The notes under the pieces: model-generated | The model's database searches: none | Seen by the model: only the letters and a program-made list of their open reading frames with translations | Told to the model about the DNA's origin: nothing | Part shown: positions 17,485-25,891 of the stretch, one piece after another | Layout: each line of letters begins with the position of its first letter | Numbering within the stretch: the stretch's first letter is position 1 | Origin: Thermoplasmatales archaeon | GTDB lineage: Archaea; Thermoplasmatota; Thermoplasmata; Thermoplasmatales; Thermoplasmataceae | Reading direction: 5' to 3' | DNA length: 64,000 nucleotides | NCBI GenBank assembly: GCA_014874365.1 | Contig: JACWAH010000002.1 | Coordinates: 1 to 64,000, forward strand | Made by a program: the position numbers and the translations under genes

Positions 17485-18308
17485 AAACGAAGTTTAAGGC
17501 GCTTCTGGTGGCATACTTTGCAGCCATCGTATTCATAGTGCTTTACCTGTTCATATCTATAAATAATCCAACGGTTAGCTTCAACTATCTGCTGGCCTTC
17601 TCACTTTTCTTTATTATTATTTTCATACCGTATGGATTCTTTGATTCAGTGGAAATGAAAAGGTTTTACGACGCAGAAAGGAGGGTCCCTGATTTTTTGA
17701 GAGACCTTGCAGAGTTCACTACCTTTGGAATGCCTATCGCTGAAGCTATAGTGAGATCTTCAAAGGCTGACTATGGACCGCTGTCGGGTGAAATCAAGAG
17801 AGTAGCCGCGTTAATTTCTTGGGGGATATCTGTCGAGGAGGCCTTATTCGACTTTGGAAAGGACCTGGAATCCGAGAATATTATCAGGGCTGGAAAAATC
17901 ATAGTTAAGGCGAGCGAATCCGGAAGCAACATATCAGACGTTATGACAATGGTCTCTGACTTTACCGGGCAGTTGCAGTTGATGAGGAACTCGCGTTTTG
18001 CGGAAATGAAGAACTATACAATGGTAATGATGATCTCGTTCGGCGTGTTTCTTTTCGTTATACTTACGCTTGACATCGACTTCCTGCCTCAGCTGGGTTC
18101 TGGTGGATTTTCGCTGAGCGGGTCTGGAGCACCCGTGAGCGCAACTTCAATTGAACAGGTGTTCAACATTGGAATGCTTGTCCAGGCTGGAGGTACGGGA
18201 ATTCTATCCGGAGTGCTCAGGGATGGAAGGATCAGTTCCGGCATAATGTTGTCGGGAATTCTATTGGCCGTTGGCCTCGCAATTCTTTTAATGATAAACG
18301 TGGTGTGA
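17481..18308 (+). CDS. TadC/GspF-like membrane platform protein, short form
   Basis: A second T2SSF-type platform subunit, 275 residues. Helices near residues 8-28 and 33-53 are followed by the cytoplasmic domain (RRVPDFLRDLAEFTTFGMPIAEAI, KIIVKASESGSNISDVM), then helices at about 180-205 and two near the C-terminus. It resembles the second half of long FlaJ/TadC proteins, so with the preceding gene it may form a two-part platform. It starts 4 nt before the end of the previous gene, and the second ATPase starts 1 nt after its stop. Tight spacing indicates one operon and a fixed stoichiometry. Confidence 0.85.
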   Translation: MKTKFKALLVAYFAAIVFIVLYLFISINNPTVSFNYLLAFSLFFIIIFIPYGFFDSVEMKRFYDAERRVPDFLRDLAEFTTFGMPIAEAIVRSSKADYGPLSGEIKRVAALISWGISVEEALFDFGKDLESENIIRAGKIIVKASESGSNISDVMTMVSDFTGQLQLMRNSRFAEMKNYTMVMMISFGVFLFVILTLDIDFLPQLGSGGFSLSGSGAPVSATSIEQVFNIGMLVQAGGTGILSGVLRDGRISSGIMLSGILLAVGLAILLMINVV

Positions 18309-18309
18309 A

Positions 18310-19875
18310 ATGCTAAGGAGAAATAGAAGAAAACAAGATACATCGATGGAGATTAAGCTCTCCGAGAATTCAGAACCGGACGACCTGTCTTTCGAGGAAA
18401 TTGAACCAGGCCTGGTTTACTCCAGAGTTTTTGTTAACAAAGTCGACCAGTCGATTAATTACCACCTGATTGAACCGTATATCGATGCTGAGATGATTGA
18501 TGCCATCGAGGACATAAAGGAACTTATCATTGACACGGTTGCAGAAAGCAGAACGGCCAGTGAAAGCAGGAAAGCCGATTTTGAAGGCGTATACAATAAT
18601 GCGGTGAAAGCCCTGAGGATTGAGTTTTTACCTCAGGAAATGACAGTAGTTCATTATTACGTTCACAGGGACATCGTAGGTTTTGGCCAGATTGACGGAC
18701 TCATGAGAGACCAGGACATTGAGGATGTGTCATGCGACGCGCCTAAAGTCCCGGTTTTTGCCTTCCACAGGACTCATGGCTTTATTCCGACCAATGTAGT
18801 ATTCAAGGATGAAGATATACTGAATACTTATGTCAAGAGGGTTGTCCAGGATTCTGGGAAGCACATTTCTATCTCCGTCCCCATCATTGATACGACCCTG
18901 AAAGATGGATCAAGACTCCAGGCTTCACTGGGGCATTACATTACCAACAACGGCCCGGCTTTCACAGTCAGGAAATTCAAGGCAAATCCATTGAGCCCGG
19001 TAAGCCTGGTTATGGCAAATACTGTTTCGGCACGAATTGTTGCCTACCTATGGACAATTACCGAATATGGTGCGAACATAATGGTTGCAGGCGGAACCGG
19101 TTCCGGTAAAACGACCCTGCTAAATGCCATATTGCTTTTCATTCCTCCGCAAATGAAGGTAGTCAGTATCGAGGATACCAGGGAAATAAACATCCCGCAT
19201 GAAAACTGGATTGCAATGGTGACGAGACCGGGTTTTGGAGACTTTAACCCTGAAACAGGCAAGAGAGGAGGGGAGATTGATATGTTTGACCTTCTGGCTG
19301 CCTCACTCAGGCAGAGACCCAACTACGTCATCATAGGGGAGGTGAGAGGGAAAGAGGCTTTCACTGTCTTCCAGGCAATGTCGGCAGGAAGGTATGGTTT
19401 TGGAACTTTCCATGCTGAAGACCCAAAAACGCTCATACACAGGCTGGAATCTCCTCCAATCAATATTCCGAGAACACTCATCACTTCCCTGGACGTGATT
19501 ATCATGCAGTCGCAGATCAGTTACAACCAGAAACTTGTCCGGAGGTCGGTATCAGTCTCGGAATTGACTGGACTCGATCCTGGTTCCAATGACATTGTGG
19601 TCAACAACATATTCAAATGGACCCCAACCAATGATACATTCACTTTCAGCGGCTTCAGCTACGTTTTAAACAGGATAGCGCAGAGAATAGGCAAAACCGA
19701 GGCAGAACTTGAAAGGGAAGTCGAGACAAGGGAGCTCATCCTTACCAGGATGATTGAGAACAAGTTCTACACTTACAAGGACGTAACGAGGATGATAACT
19801 CTATTCTACAAGGACAGGGAAACTTTGCTCAAGGAACTGAAAATATCCGGCGCACCCATTGAAGGTGTACCTTAA
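18310..19875 (+). CDS. Type II/IV secretion system ATPase (GspE/PilB/TadA superfamily), second copy
   Basis: A second motor ATPase, 521 residues, with canonical Walker A GGTGSGKTT (about residue 260), KVVSIEDTREINI, and YVIIGEVRGKEAFTVFQAMSAGRYGFGTFHAED. The N-terminal domain shares DIEDVSCDAPKVPVFAFHRTHG with the first ATPase, so they are paralogues, but the Walker A and the residues after the His box differ, suggesting different jobs. It is the last gene of the operon; the convergent antiporter gene ends one nt later. Whether it extends, retracts or forms a mixed hexamer with the first ATPase cannot be told here. Confidence 0.92.
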   Translation: MLRRNRRKQDTSMEIKLSENSEPDDLSFEEIEPGLVYSRVFVNKVDQSINYHLIEPYIDAEMIDAIEDIKELIIDTVAESRTASESRKADFEGVYNNAVKALRIEFLPQEMTVVHYYVHRDIVGFGQIDGLMRDQDIEDVSCDAPKVPVFAFHRTHGFIPTNVVFKDEDILNTYVKRVVQDSGKHISISVPIIDTTLKDGSRLQASLGHYITNNGPAFTVRKFKANPLSPVSLVMANTVSARIVAYLWTITEYGANIMVAGGTGSGKTTLLNAILLFIPPQMKVVSIEDTREINIPHENWIAMVTRPGFGDFNPETGKRGGEIDMFDLLAASLRQRPNYVIIGEVRGKEAFTVFQAMSAGRYGFGTFHAEDPKTLIHRLESPPINIPRTLITSLDVIIMQSQISYNQKLVRRSVSVSELTGLDPGSNDIVVNNIFKWTPTNDTFTFSGFSYVLNRIAQRIGKTEAELEREVETRELILTRMIENKFYTYKDVTRMITLFYKDRETLLKELKISGAPIEGVP

Positions 19876-19876
19876 C

Positions 19877-21169
19877 CTATTTCAATTCCACTCCCACGAG
19901 CTTCCGGGAAATATAGGGGAAATAGATTGTCTGAATCACTATTGAAATGATCACGACAAATGAAGTCACGACATAGATGACCGGCCCCCAGGTTATGAGT
20001 TCCTTGACATTGCCTGCCACTCCAACTGAATATGGAATCAGGGAAACCACTATGGAGACCACCCCTCTGGGTCCTACAAGTGCAATGAATGATCTTATCC
20101 GGTTGTTCATCTTGAATCTTTGGGGTACTATATCCGACAGCATAAGGGATGTGAAAACGGCAATTGGCCTGGCCAGGAATATTACCCCGACTGCCAGCAG
20201 TATTCCAACTAAAAAGTAGGATTCGACCTCACTGACAACCAGTATGCTTCCCAGGGTGAAAAATATGATTGCCCGAGCAAGGAAAGAGAGGGACTGCTGG
20301 AAGCTTTCCTCTCTCTGCCAGAACAGGGATTTATCAGAATAGTTTCCAATGATTCCACCCGTGGCTATGATTGCCGGAAATGGAGTAAGTTCCAATACCT
20401 CAAGCATGGCAAATTCCAGGATAAGGATTCCAAGTGCAAAGGCAAGCAGAAGATTGTCGAACTTCATCACTCTCTGCAGGTATATTACTGAAAAGCCCAC
20501 GATAATCCCTATCGCTGTTGGAATTGACACCTGTATGATGAAGAAAATTGCAGAGGTAATCAGGAGAGATGCATGAGTCGAAATTGTGTGGAAAAGTGGC
20601 ATATAACCTGAAGTTGGCGCAACCAGGGAGATACCAAGTGCAACCAGGATAATTGCAATGGGATCGTTGAATATACTCTCTCCTACCAGCGTTCCGGAGA
20701 CTTCCTCCTTCATGCTTACATTCCTGAAGAGCGGTATCAGGCTCGCAGGGTCCGTGGGAGCAACTGCAGCGCCGAAAATGAAACCTATTAAAAGCGGTGC
20801 ACCGGTCACTATGCTGAACAGGAAAGCAGCTACCACAGTTGTGATGACCACGCCCAATGTGTCCAGCAGCGCTATCCTGAGGAGTTCCCTCCTGATAATC
20901 CTGAAATTAATGCTATGGCTCTCGTAATACAGTATAATTACGATTCCAATCATTCCAAGACCAACCCCGCCGAATTGTGTCATAAGGTATGTGGAAAAGC
21001 TGGTATTCACAATCCCCAAAGCAGGACCAAGCAGGATCCCCAGGAATATCAGCACCGGGATGTCTATCATTGAGGCTTTTCTTGAAATGGGTATGGCAAA
21101 AGACGCAACAATCAGAATGAAACTTAACTGGAAATACTGGTCATAGCCGAACAACACTGGACTTACCAC
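19877..21169 (-). CDS. Na+/H+ antiporter, CPA1 (NhaP) family
   Basis: A membrane transporter of 430 residues with about 12-13 helices. The ion-binding motifs of CPA1 are visible: FGAAVAPTDPASLIPLFR, and GESIFNDPIAIILVALG with the Asp of the ND pair. VGPRGVVSIVVSLIPY is the conserved Arg region. It exchanges cytoplasmic sodium for outside protons or the reverse, important for pH control in an acidic habitat (inference). Its start overlaps the nadE stop by 7 nt, so they are likely co-transcribed. Confidence 0.9.
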   Translation of the reverse strand: MVSPVLFGYDQYFQLSFILIVASFAIPISRKASMIDIPVLIFLGILLGPALGIVNTSFSTYLMTQFGGVGLGMIGIVIILYYESHSINFRIIRRELLRIALLDTLGVVITTVVAAFLFSIVTGAPLLIGFIFGAAVAPTDPASLIPLFRNVSMKEEVSGTLVGESIFNDPIAIILVALGISLVAPTSGYMPLFHTISTHASLLITSAIFFIIQVSIPTAIGIIVGFSVIYLQRVMKFDNLLLAFALGILILEFAMLEVLELTPFPAIIATGGIIGNYSDKSLFWQREESFQQSLSFLARAIIFFTLGSILVVSEVESYFLVGILLAVGVIFLARPIAVFTSLMLSDIVPQRFKMNNRIRSFIALVGPRGVVSIVVSLIPYSVGVAGNVKELITWGPVIYVVTSFVVIISIVIQTIYFPYISRKLVGVELK

Positions 21170-21894
21170 TTTTCCAGCAAGCTTGGCGGAAGTCTTCTCT
21201 TGTGCTCACTTTCCCTGATTAATCCTAAAACGTTTTCAGAAACCTCACTGCGATTTGATCCTTCCTCCGCTTTTCTAAGCTCTATATCCAATTGATCGTA
21301 AGTCATTCCCAGTTCGGCTTCATCGGTCTGCCCAGGCCATAAACCAGCCGAAGGGCTCTTCCTTATTATTGAATCCGGTACGCCAAGATACCTGGCTATC
21401 CCCTTTATCTCACTTTTGTAAAGATGGAGAATAGGCTCCAGATCGCAGGCTCCATCGCCATACTTTGTGAAATATCCTGTAAGGTACTCAGACCTGTTGG
21501 TCGTTCCAATGACCATCCCCGAATACAGATTTGCAAAATAATATAGAATCGACATCCTGATCCTTGCTTTCAGGTTCCCCAGGACTTTCCTGTCTCCCTT
21601 TACATTCAACGTCTTCTGAAAACTATCCTCGATCTCTGCAATACTGAATTTTTCCACCGAAACGCCGCTGGATTTTTCGAGCTCTGCCAAATCTAAAAAG
21701 TCCGACTCAGGAGTTGCTTCATCATGCATGAAGTACGCGTGGATTGATTTCCTGTCCATTCTCGCACAGAGCATCAGTACAACTGCACTGTCTATCCCTG
21801 TGCTAACAGCAATAATCAATGGTTTTCCGGCAGTCCGTTTCTCCAAAAAAATGAGTGCGTCAGAAACGACATTTCCCGCCACTCCGGAATCCAT
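21163..21894 (-). CDS. nadE: NAD+ synthetase, NH3-dependent type
   Basis: Joins ammonia to nicotinic acid adenine dinucleotide with ATP to make NAD+. It has 243 residues, the size of the short archaeal/bacterial NadE lacking the glutaminase domain. The PP-loop reads AVSTGIDSAVV, where the family usually has SGGxDS, so one Gly is replaced by Thr. Other hallmarks are present: VIGTTNRSEYLTGYFTKYGDGACDLEP, LYKSEIKGIARYLGVP, and PSAGLWPGQTDEAELGMTYDQLD. The Asp and Ser of the loop are kept, so activity is likely. Confidence 0.92.
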   Translation of the reverse strand: MDSGVAGNVVSDALIFLEKRTAGKPLIIAVSTGIDSAVVLMLCARMDRKSIHAYFMHDEATPESDFLDLAELEKSSGVSVEKFSIAEIEDSFQKTLNVKGDRKVLGNLKARIRMSILYYFANLYSGMVIGTTNRSEYLTGYFTKYGDGACDLEPILHLYKSEIKGIARYLGVPDSIIRKSPSAGLWPGQTDEAELGMTYDQLDIELRKAEEGSNRSEVSENVLGLIRESEHKRRLPPSLLEKW

Positions 21895-21945
21895 AGTCGT
21901 TAATGTATACTTGTTAAATAAATTTTTTAATCGAATAAAAAAACT

Positions 21946-22773
21946 CTATGCACCACTTTTCCTGATCCCGCTGTATACGTTATAGAATGCCATTACGTTC
22001 GTAACCGGCCCTACACCTCCGGGAACAGGCGTGATTCTTTCAACAAATTCTGGCAGAGATGGAGAACTGTCTCCAACAAGTTTACCATCAAGGCTGTTCA
22101 CAGATGCATCTATTACGATGCTGTCCCTGCTGACATATTCCTCAGTAAGAAATCCGGCCCTGCCTGTGGCAGTAACAACCACCCTTGCCCTTTTTGCCTT
22201 ATCCTTCAGATTAATTGTTTTTGAATGGCAGATGGTGATTGAATAATCCTTGTTGAGGAGGGCTATTGCCAGAGGCCTGCCTATTATCACTGATCTGTTG
22301 ATGATGCAGATTTCTGATCCCACCTCAAGTTTCTGCTTCCCTATGATATAAGCTATCGACCTGGCCGTAGCCGGATAGATGGAATCATCCTTCAGCATAA
22401 GATTGCCCAAATTCAGGGGGCTAATTCCATCCATGTCCTTATGCGGCGGGATCATTGACTGCAATTTGGAGGCGTCCAGTCCCTTTGCCACAGGCATGTT
22501 GACGAAAACGGAATCATAACCTGAGTTGCACACCCTGGCAAGTTCTTTTTCAACCTCTCCCTGAGCAGAGCCCTCCCTGACCGTAACAGTATCAATCTCA
22601 ACGCCCAGCCTTTTAGCCAGGTTTCTTCGCGCTTTTCCATATGAAGCGGAATCCGCGGATTCTATTGTTGAAAATTCACAGATCCTGATTTCTTTTCCCA
22701 GTTCCAGCAGCTTTGGCCTGATATCCTCTTCAAGCTCCTTTGCAAGTGACTTTCCGTCTATTACAACCGCCAT
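21946..22773 (-). CDS. folD: Methylenetetrahydrofolate dehydrogenase/cyclohydrolase
   Basis: A bifunctional one-carbon enzyme that makes 10-formyl-folate from methylene-folate in two steps. It has 275 residues, slightly short. Seen: the catalytic Lys in SYGKARRNLAKRLG, DGISPLNLGNL (substrate site), INRSVIIGRPLAIALL and the C-terminal ITPVPGGVGPVTNVM. The usual GRSxxVGxP signature is RSVIIGRPL here. It lies 6 nt before the glucose dehydrogenase gene in the direction of transcription (gdh first). Needed for purine and methionine-related one-carbon supply. Confidence 0.93.
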   Translation of the reverse strand: MAVVIDGKSLAKELEEDIRPKLLELGKEIRICEFSTIESADSASYGKARRNLAKRLGVEIDTVTVREGSAQGEVEKELARVCNSGYDSVFVNMPVAKGLDASKLQSMIPPHKDMDGISPLNLGNLMLKDDSIYPATARSIAYIIGKQKLEVGSEICIINRSVIIGRPLAIALLNKDYSITICHSKTINLKDKAKRARVVVTATGRAGFLTEEYVSRDSIVIDASVNSLDGKLVGDSSPSLPEFVERITPVPGGVGPVTNVMAFYNVYSGIRKSGA

Positions 22774-22779
22774 TTGTCA

Positions 22780-23865
22780 TCATTCCCATTTAATGACCGC
22801 CTTTATCTCAGTTGGATTTCGCCGGGTAAACACGGTAGTATCCTGAGGATTATACAGGCCGGTAATAAGTTTCTTCAAAGGGGAATTCGGTAAGCTGCCC
22901 CATCTAGAAAGTTTCTCAAGAGCCTGAACGTAGTGTATCTTTGCCGCATCTACTGTCCCGAAAATAGTAAGATTCCTTTCTATCATCAGATCGATGTCTA
23001 CGCCGCTTATCTCTGATGGCTGGGCTTTTCCATTTGTGCCGAACAGCATCACCATCCCGTTATAATTCAGTTTCCTGTAAAATTTCAAAATGGTTCCTGG
23101 ATCTCCGCTTGTATCGACAACTACGTCAATGCCGGAATCAAACGCCTTCTCGTTAGTTGAATAGTCCACGAACTGGAGATTGAAGAACTTACAGATATTC
23201 AGCCTGTTATCATCTACAGTGTGCCTGTTGGTTATGGAGGTGCTGAATCCAAGATCTGAAAAAGCCATAGCGTAAAGGTATGCCTCTGGACCTGTACCAA
23301 TAACAACGCATCTCTTTGATCCGTAAGTTGAATCTTCGCCGGTAAAGATTGATCTTTCCGAGATCTTCCTGAACACTTCCATCGCCTTCATAACATTCTT
23401 TGTGGGCTCAGTGAGAACGGCGTAATCCTTCATGGACTGATCCGGGACTTTGACCAGGTATTCTTCAGTATCAAAGAAAGTCGAGCGCATAAACCCATTT
23501 TTGCCTGTTATACCTGCTTCATGCTTCTTGCCGTCTGAGCAATTGTCCTGCCTGCCGATCCTGCAGTTTACACAGTCTCCGGGTCTTCTTACTACAGGCA
23601 CGACGAGGTCGCCTTTCCTGAATAACCTGGAACTTCCAGGATCGATTACCCTGCCGACTGCCTCATGTCCAAGCACTGTGAACTCCTGATTTTCCGGGTT
23701 ATAAGCAAATTGCAAATGACCTGCAACCATCCCTCTATCAGTACCACAGACTCCGGTGTACAGCGTTTGAACTTCAACATCGCCTGTGTCATTTTCTATC
23801 TGGTAATTCCCATAGGTCGCTCCGCCCTTTGGCGCGTTCGTAATAATCCCTTCGATTTTCTGCAT
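22780..23865 (-). CDS. Glucose 1-dehydrogenase, Zn-dependent (medium-chain)
   Basis: The first enzyme of the nonphosphorylating Entner-Doudoroff pathway, oxidising glucose (and galactose) with NADP+. It has 361 residues, close to the T. acidophilum enzyme. Seen: catalytic zinc site CGTDRGMVAGH, VLGHEAVGRVI, the zinc-lobe region DCVNCRIGRQDNC, and the NADP-binding VIGTGPEAYLYAMAFSDLG. The first TATA is not clear, but the upstream 150 bases are AT-rich. It is followed by folD. The N-terminal ANATYGNY-like GGATYGNYQI stretch is also Thermoplasma-like. Confidence 0.9.
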   Translation of the reverse strand: MQKIEGIITNAPKGGATYGNYQIENDTGDVEVQTLYTGVCGTDRGMVAGHLQFAYNPENQEFTVLGHEAVGRVIDPGSSRLFRKGDLVVPVVRRPGDCVNCRIGRQDNCSDGKKHEAGITGKNGFMRSTFFDTEEYLVKVPDQSMKDYAVLTEPTKNVMKAMEVFRKISERSIFTGEDSTYGSKRCVVIGTGPEAYLYAMAFSDLGFSTSITNRHTVDDNRLNICKFFNLQFVDYSTNEKAFDSGIDVVVDTSGDPGTILKFYRKLNYNGMVMLFGTNGKAQPSEISGVDIDLMIERNLTIFGTVDAAKIHYVQALEKLSRWGSLPNSPLKKLITGLYNPQDTTVFTRRNPTEIKAVIKWE

Positions 23866-24013
23866 GTTTCAACATGACTTCATGTCTAAATCTGTTTCTA
23901 TTTCTCGGATTGCTAAAATGTTCCCCGTTTAAGAGGCTTTATTCAATCATCTTGGATTTCGTCAAATAGTTAAAGCATGACACCCAAAAATGGATGTTGC
24001 AGGATCAGGGAAT

Positions 24014-24991
24014 TCAGCCCTTGATCTTTATTGATTTCCAGTCGGATTTTGTCGCCGTAAGCCCCTTTTTCGCCTGCACGTAATTATATGCAGAAAGTGC
24101 CGCGGTTGCCCCCATTCCTGCTGAGATAACTGCCTGTTTATACGGTATCTGTGTTATATCGCCGCATGCGAACACCCCGCTGGTGGAGGTGGTACCGTCC
24201 AGATTTACAACGATTTCGCCCTTGCCGTTGAGGGGGACTATATCCTTTACAAATTCACTCTTTGCTATATACCCAATTTCCACAAAGACTCCGTCTACCT
24301 TCTCTTCGGTTATCTTTCCGTCCGCACCCTTTATTGAAATAGATTCAACTTTCTTCTCGCCGTTGATAGCAACTATCTGGGAAGACGGGTAAAACTTCAC
24401 CCTTCCATTCTCGATTAACCCCTGTACTATTTCTCCCCCTGCTGTCAATCTTGGAGGCTTATGTATCAGTGACAATTCTCCTACTACGTTTGCAAGATAG
24501 TTGACTGCCTCGTAAGCCTGATCACCCACGCCAACCACAGCAATCTTCCTTCCCTTGAATAGAGGGCCATCACACACTGCGCAATACGAAACTCCTCTTC
24601 CCTTCAGCTTTTCTTCTCCTGGTACACCGAGATCCCTGGGCGTCTTTCCGAAGGCCAGGATGACTGACATTGTTTTCAGCGTAGCGGAATTTGTCTTCAG
24701 CACAAAGATGTCTCCATCTCTGTCAATGCTCTTGATCTCGTCATAGAGAAACTCGGCACCGTAAGTCTTGGCCTGTTCCTGGAATTTGTTCATGAGTTCA
24801 AATCCACTGATATCCAGGAATCCAGGGAAGTTTTGTATTTCGTTGGTAAGCAGTGCCTGTCCTCCGACGTCCTTGGTTACTATAAGTGTTTTCATCTGCT
24901 GCCTTGAAGTGTAAATTGCAGCAGATAGCCCTGCCGATGCCCCGCCTATGATGATAACGTCATAAAGGGCAGTTTCCGGCAACCTGTTCAC
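24014..24991 (-). CDS. trxB: Thioredoxin reductase-like flavoprotein
   Basis: An FAD enzyme, 325 residues, that reduces thioredoxin. FAD motif IIIGGASAGLSAAIYTSRQ is at the N-terminus, the redox pair is SYCAVCDGPLF (residues about 138-141), and the C-terminal FAD block is GVFACGDITQIPYKQAVISAGMG. The NAD(P) part reads VGVGDQAYEAVNYLANVVGE and then IHKPPRL; the HRRxxxR pattern that binds the NADPH phosphate is missing. The T. acidophilum enzyme is known to lack this pattern too and not to use NADPH. The thioredoxin gene ends 3 nt upstream, so they form an operon. Confidence 0.92.
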   Translation of the reverse strand: MNRLPETALYDVIIIGGASAGLSAAIYTSRQQMKTLIVTKDVGGQALLTNEIQNFPGFLDISGFELMNKFQEQAKTYGAEFLYDEIKSIDRDGDIFVLKTNSATLKTMSVILAFGKTPRDLGVPGEEKLKGRGVSYCAVCDGPLFKGRKIAVVGVGDQAYEAVNYLANVVGELSLIHKPPRLTAGGEIVQGLIENGRVKFYPSSQIVAINGEKKVESISIKGADGKITEEKVDGVFVEIGYIAKSEFVKDIVPLNGKGEIVVNLDGTTSTSGVFACGDITQIPYKQAVISAGMGATAALSAYNYVQAKKGLTATKSDWKSIKIKG

Positions 24992-24993
24992 CT

Positions 24994-25410
24994 TCAGTTC
25001 TTCAGGAATTTCTCGATCCTGGATTTCAGGGCTTCCTTTGGCATATACCCTATCACACCATCCATCGCCTGCCCATCCCTGAAGAACAGCAGTGTAGGAA
25101 TGCTCTGTATTGAGAATTCACTGGATACCCTGGGGTTTTCGTCAACGTTCAATCTTCCAAATGATACTTTCCCGTTATATTCCTGTGCAAGTTCATCCAC
25201 TATTGGCGAGACCATTCTGCATGGACCGCACCAGGGAGCCCAGAAATCAACTACCATGTGCTTTTGCTTCTTCACTGCGTCAAAGAAATCCCTATCCTCT
25301 AAAGTCTGAGGTTCAACTTTTCCAACCATCTTTTTTTCACTCCTTGCATCCGTAAGGAATTTATTGTATATACGTTCCCTAATCTTATCCAGGTCCGAGT
25401 CCATTTTCAT
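24994..25410 (-). CDS. Thioredoxin with N-terminal extension
   Basis: A dithiol electron carrier, 138 residues. The active site is WAPWCGPCRMV, followed by the cis-Pro strand (SIQSIPTLLFF) and the FRDGQAMDGVIGY edge. The first 33 residues before the thioredoxin fold are charged and helical (DSDLDKIRERIYNKFL) and not part of a normal thioredoxin; there is no signal peptide. It shares an operon with trxB and has a TATA-like TATATATTTAC about 30 nt upstream. A Cys-rich regulator is divergently transcribed from the same intergenic region. Confidence 0.93.
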   Translation of the reverse strand: MKMDSDLDKIRERIYNKFLTDARSEKKMVGKVEPQTLEDRDFFDAVKKQKHMVVDFWAPWCGPCRMVSPIVDELAQEYNGKVSFGRLNVDENPRVSSEFSIQSIPTLLFFRDGQAMDGVIGYMPKEALKSRIEKFLKN

Positions 25411-25439
25411 CCCTTAGGCACTCCAGTATGAATGCTGTA

Positions 25440-25486
25440 AATATATATGTTACGTTTTTGCCAATAACGCGCAAAGTCTAAATATC
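25440..25486. promoter_or_regulatory. Divergent promoters of trx-trxB and the Cys-rich regulator
   Basis: Between the two genes, AT-rich ATATATATTTAC near 25440-25452 fits a minus-strand TATA box for trx, and AGTCTAAATATC near 25475-25486 fits a plus-strand TATA box for the regulator, each about 25-30 nt before its start codon. The 94-bp gap is short enough for one bound protein to affect both. Confidence 0.4.
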
Positions 25487-25504
25487 CGCTCTACATGTGG
25501 ATGT

Positions 25505-25891
25505 GTGGAAAGCCTGCACTCTTTTTCGAGGCGGGAGATCAAATGCGATAGCGTTTTGTGCTCCCTGTTCGGTATAAACGACGTTGAATGCAGGGCCTTC
25601 TTCCTGATAAGCTCCAAGGGAGAAGCTTCACTCGAGCAAATTGCTGAATCGCTCGGAAAGGACAAAAGCACAACACATCGTTGCCTTGAAAAACTGGTGA
25701 GCCTGAGATTGTGCTTCAAGGAAAGCCACAGCCTTGCAGCAGGCGGACACAAGAATATTTACAGCGCAGCCAAGCCCAGGGCGATCAGGGATGACGCACT
25801 GAAAATACTGGAAACTTTCTACTCAACAATGAAGGAAAAAGTGCTGTACCTTGACGAATATATCGAAATGGAGATCAAGCAGCTTCCCTGA
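25505..25891 (+). CDS. Winged-helix transcription regulator, Cys-rich (TrmB-like)
   Basis: A 128-residue DNA-binding protein. The helix-turn-helix is in the middle (ASLEQIAESLGKDKSTTHRCLEKLVSLRL), with a wing after it (ESHSLAAGGHKNIYSAA). It has five cysteines, three of them before the helix-turn-helix and two within or just after it (IKC, VLC, VEC, HRC, RLC). The GTG start at 25505 fits the TATA spacing. It is divergent from trx-trxB, so a thiol-based redox switch for thioredoxin expression is a good guess, not proven. Its end overlaps the convergent aminotransferase gene. Confidence 0.7.
   Translation: MESLHSFSRREIKCDSVLCSLFGINDVECRAFFLISSKGEASLEQIAESLGKDKSTTHRCLEKLVSLRLCFKESHSLAAGGHKNIYSAAKPRAIRDDALKILETFYSTMKEKVLYLDEYIEMEIKQLP

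Noticed and set aside
23863-23884. CATGTT-TC-AACATG repeat at the glucose dehydrogenase start
   Set aside because: Arms are only 6 bp and include the start codon; not distinct enough from chance.
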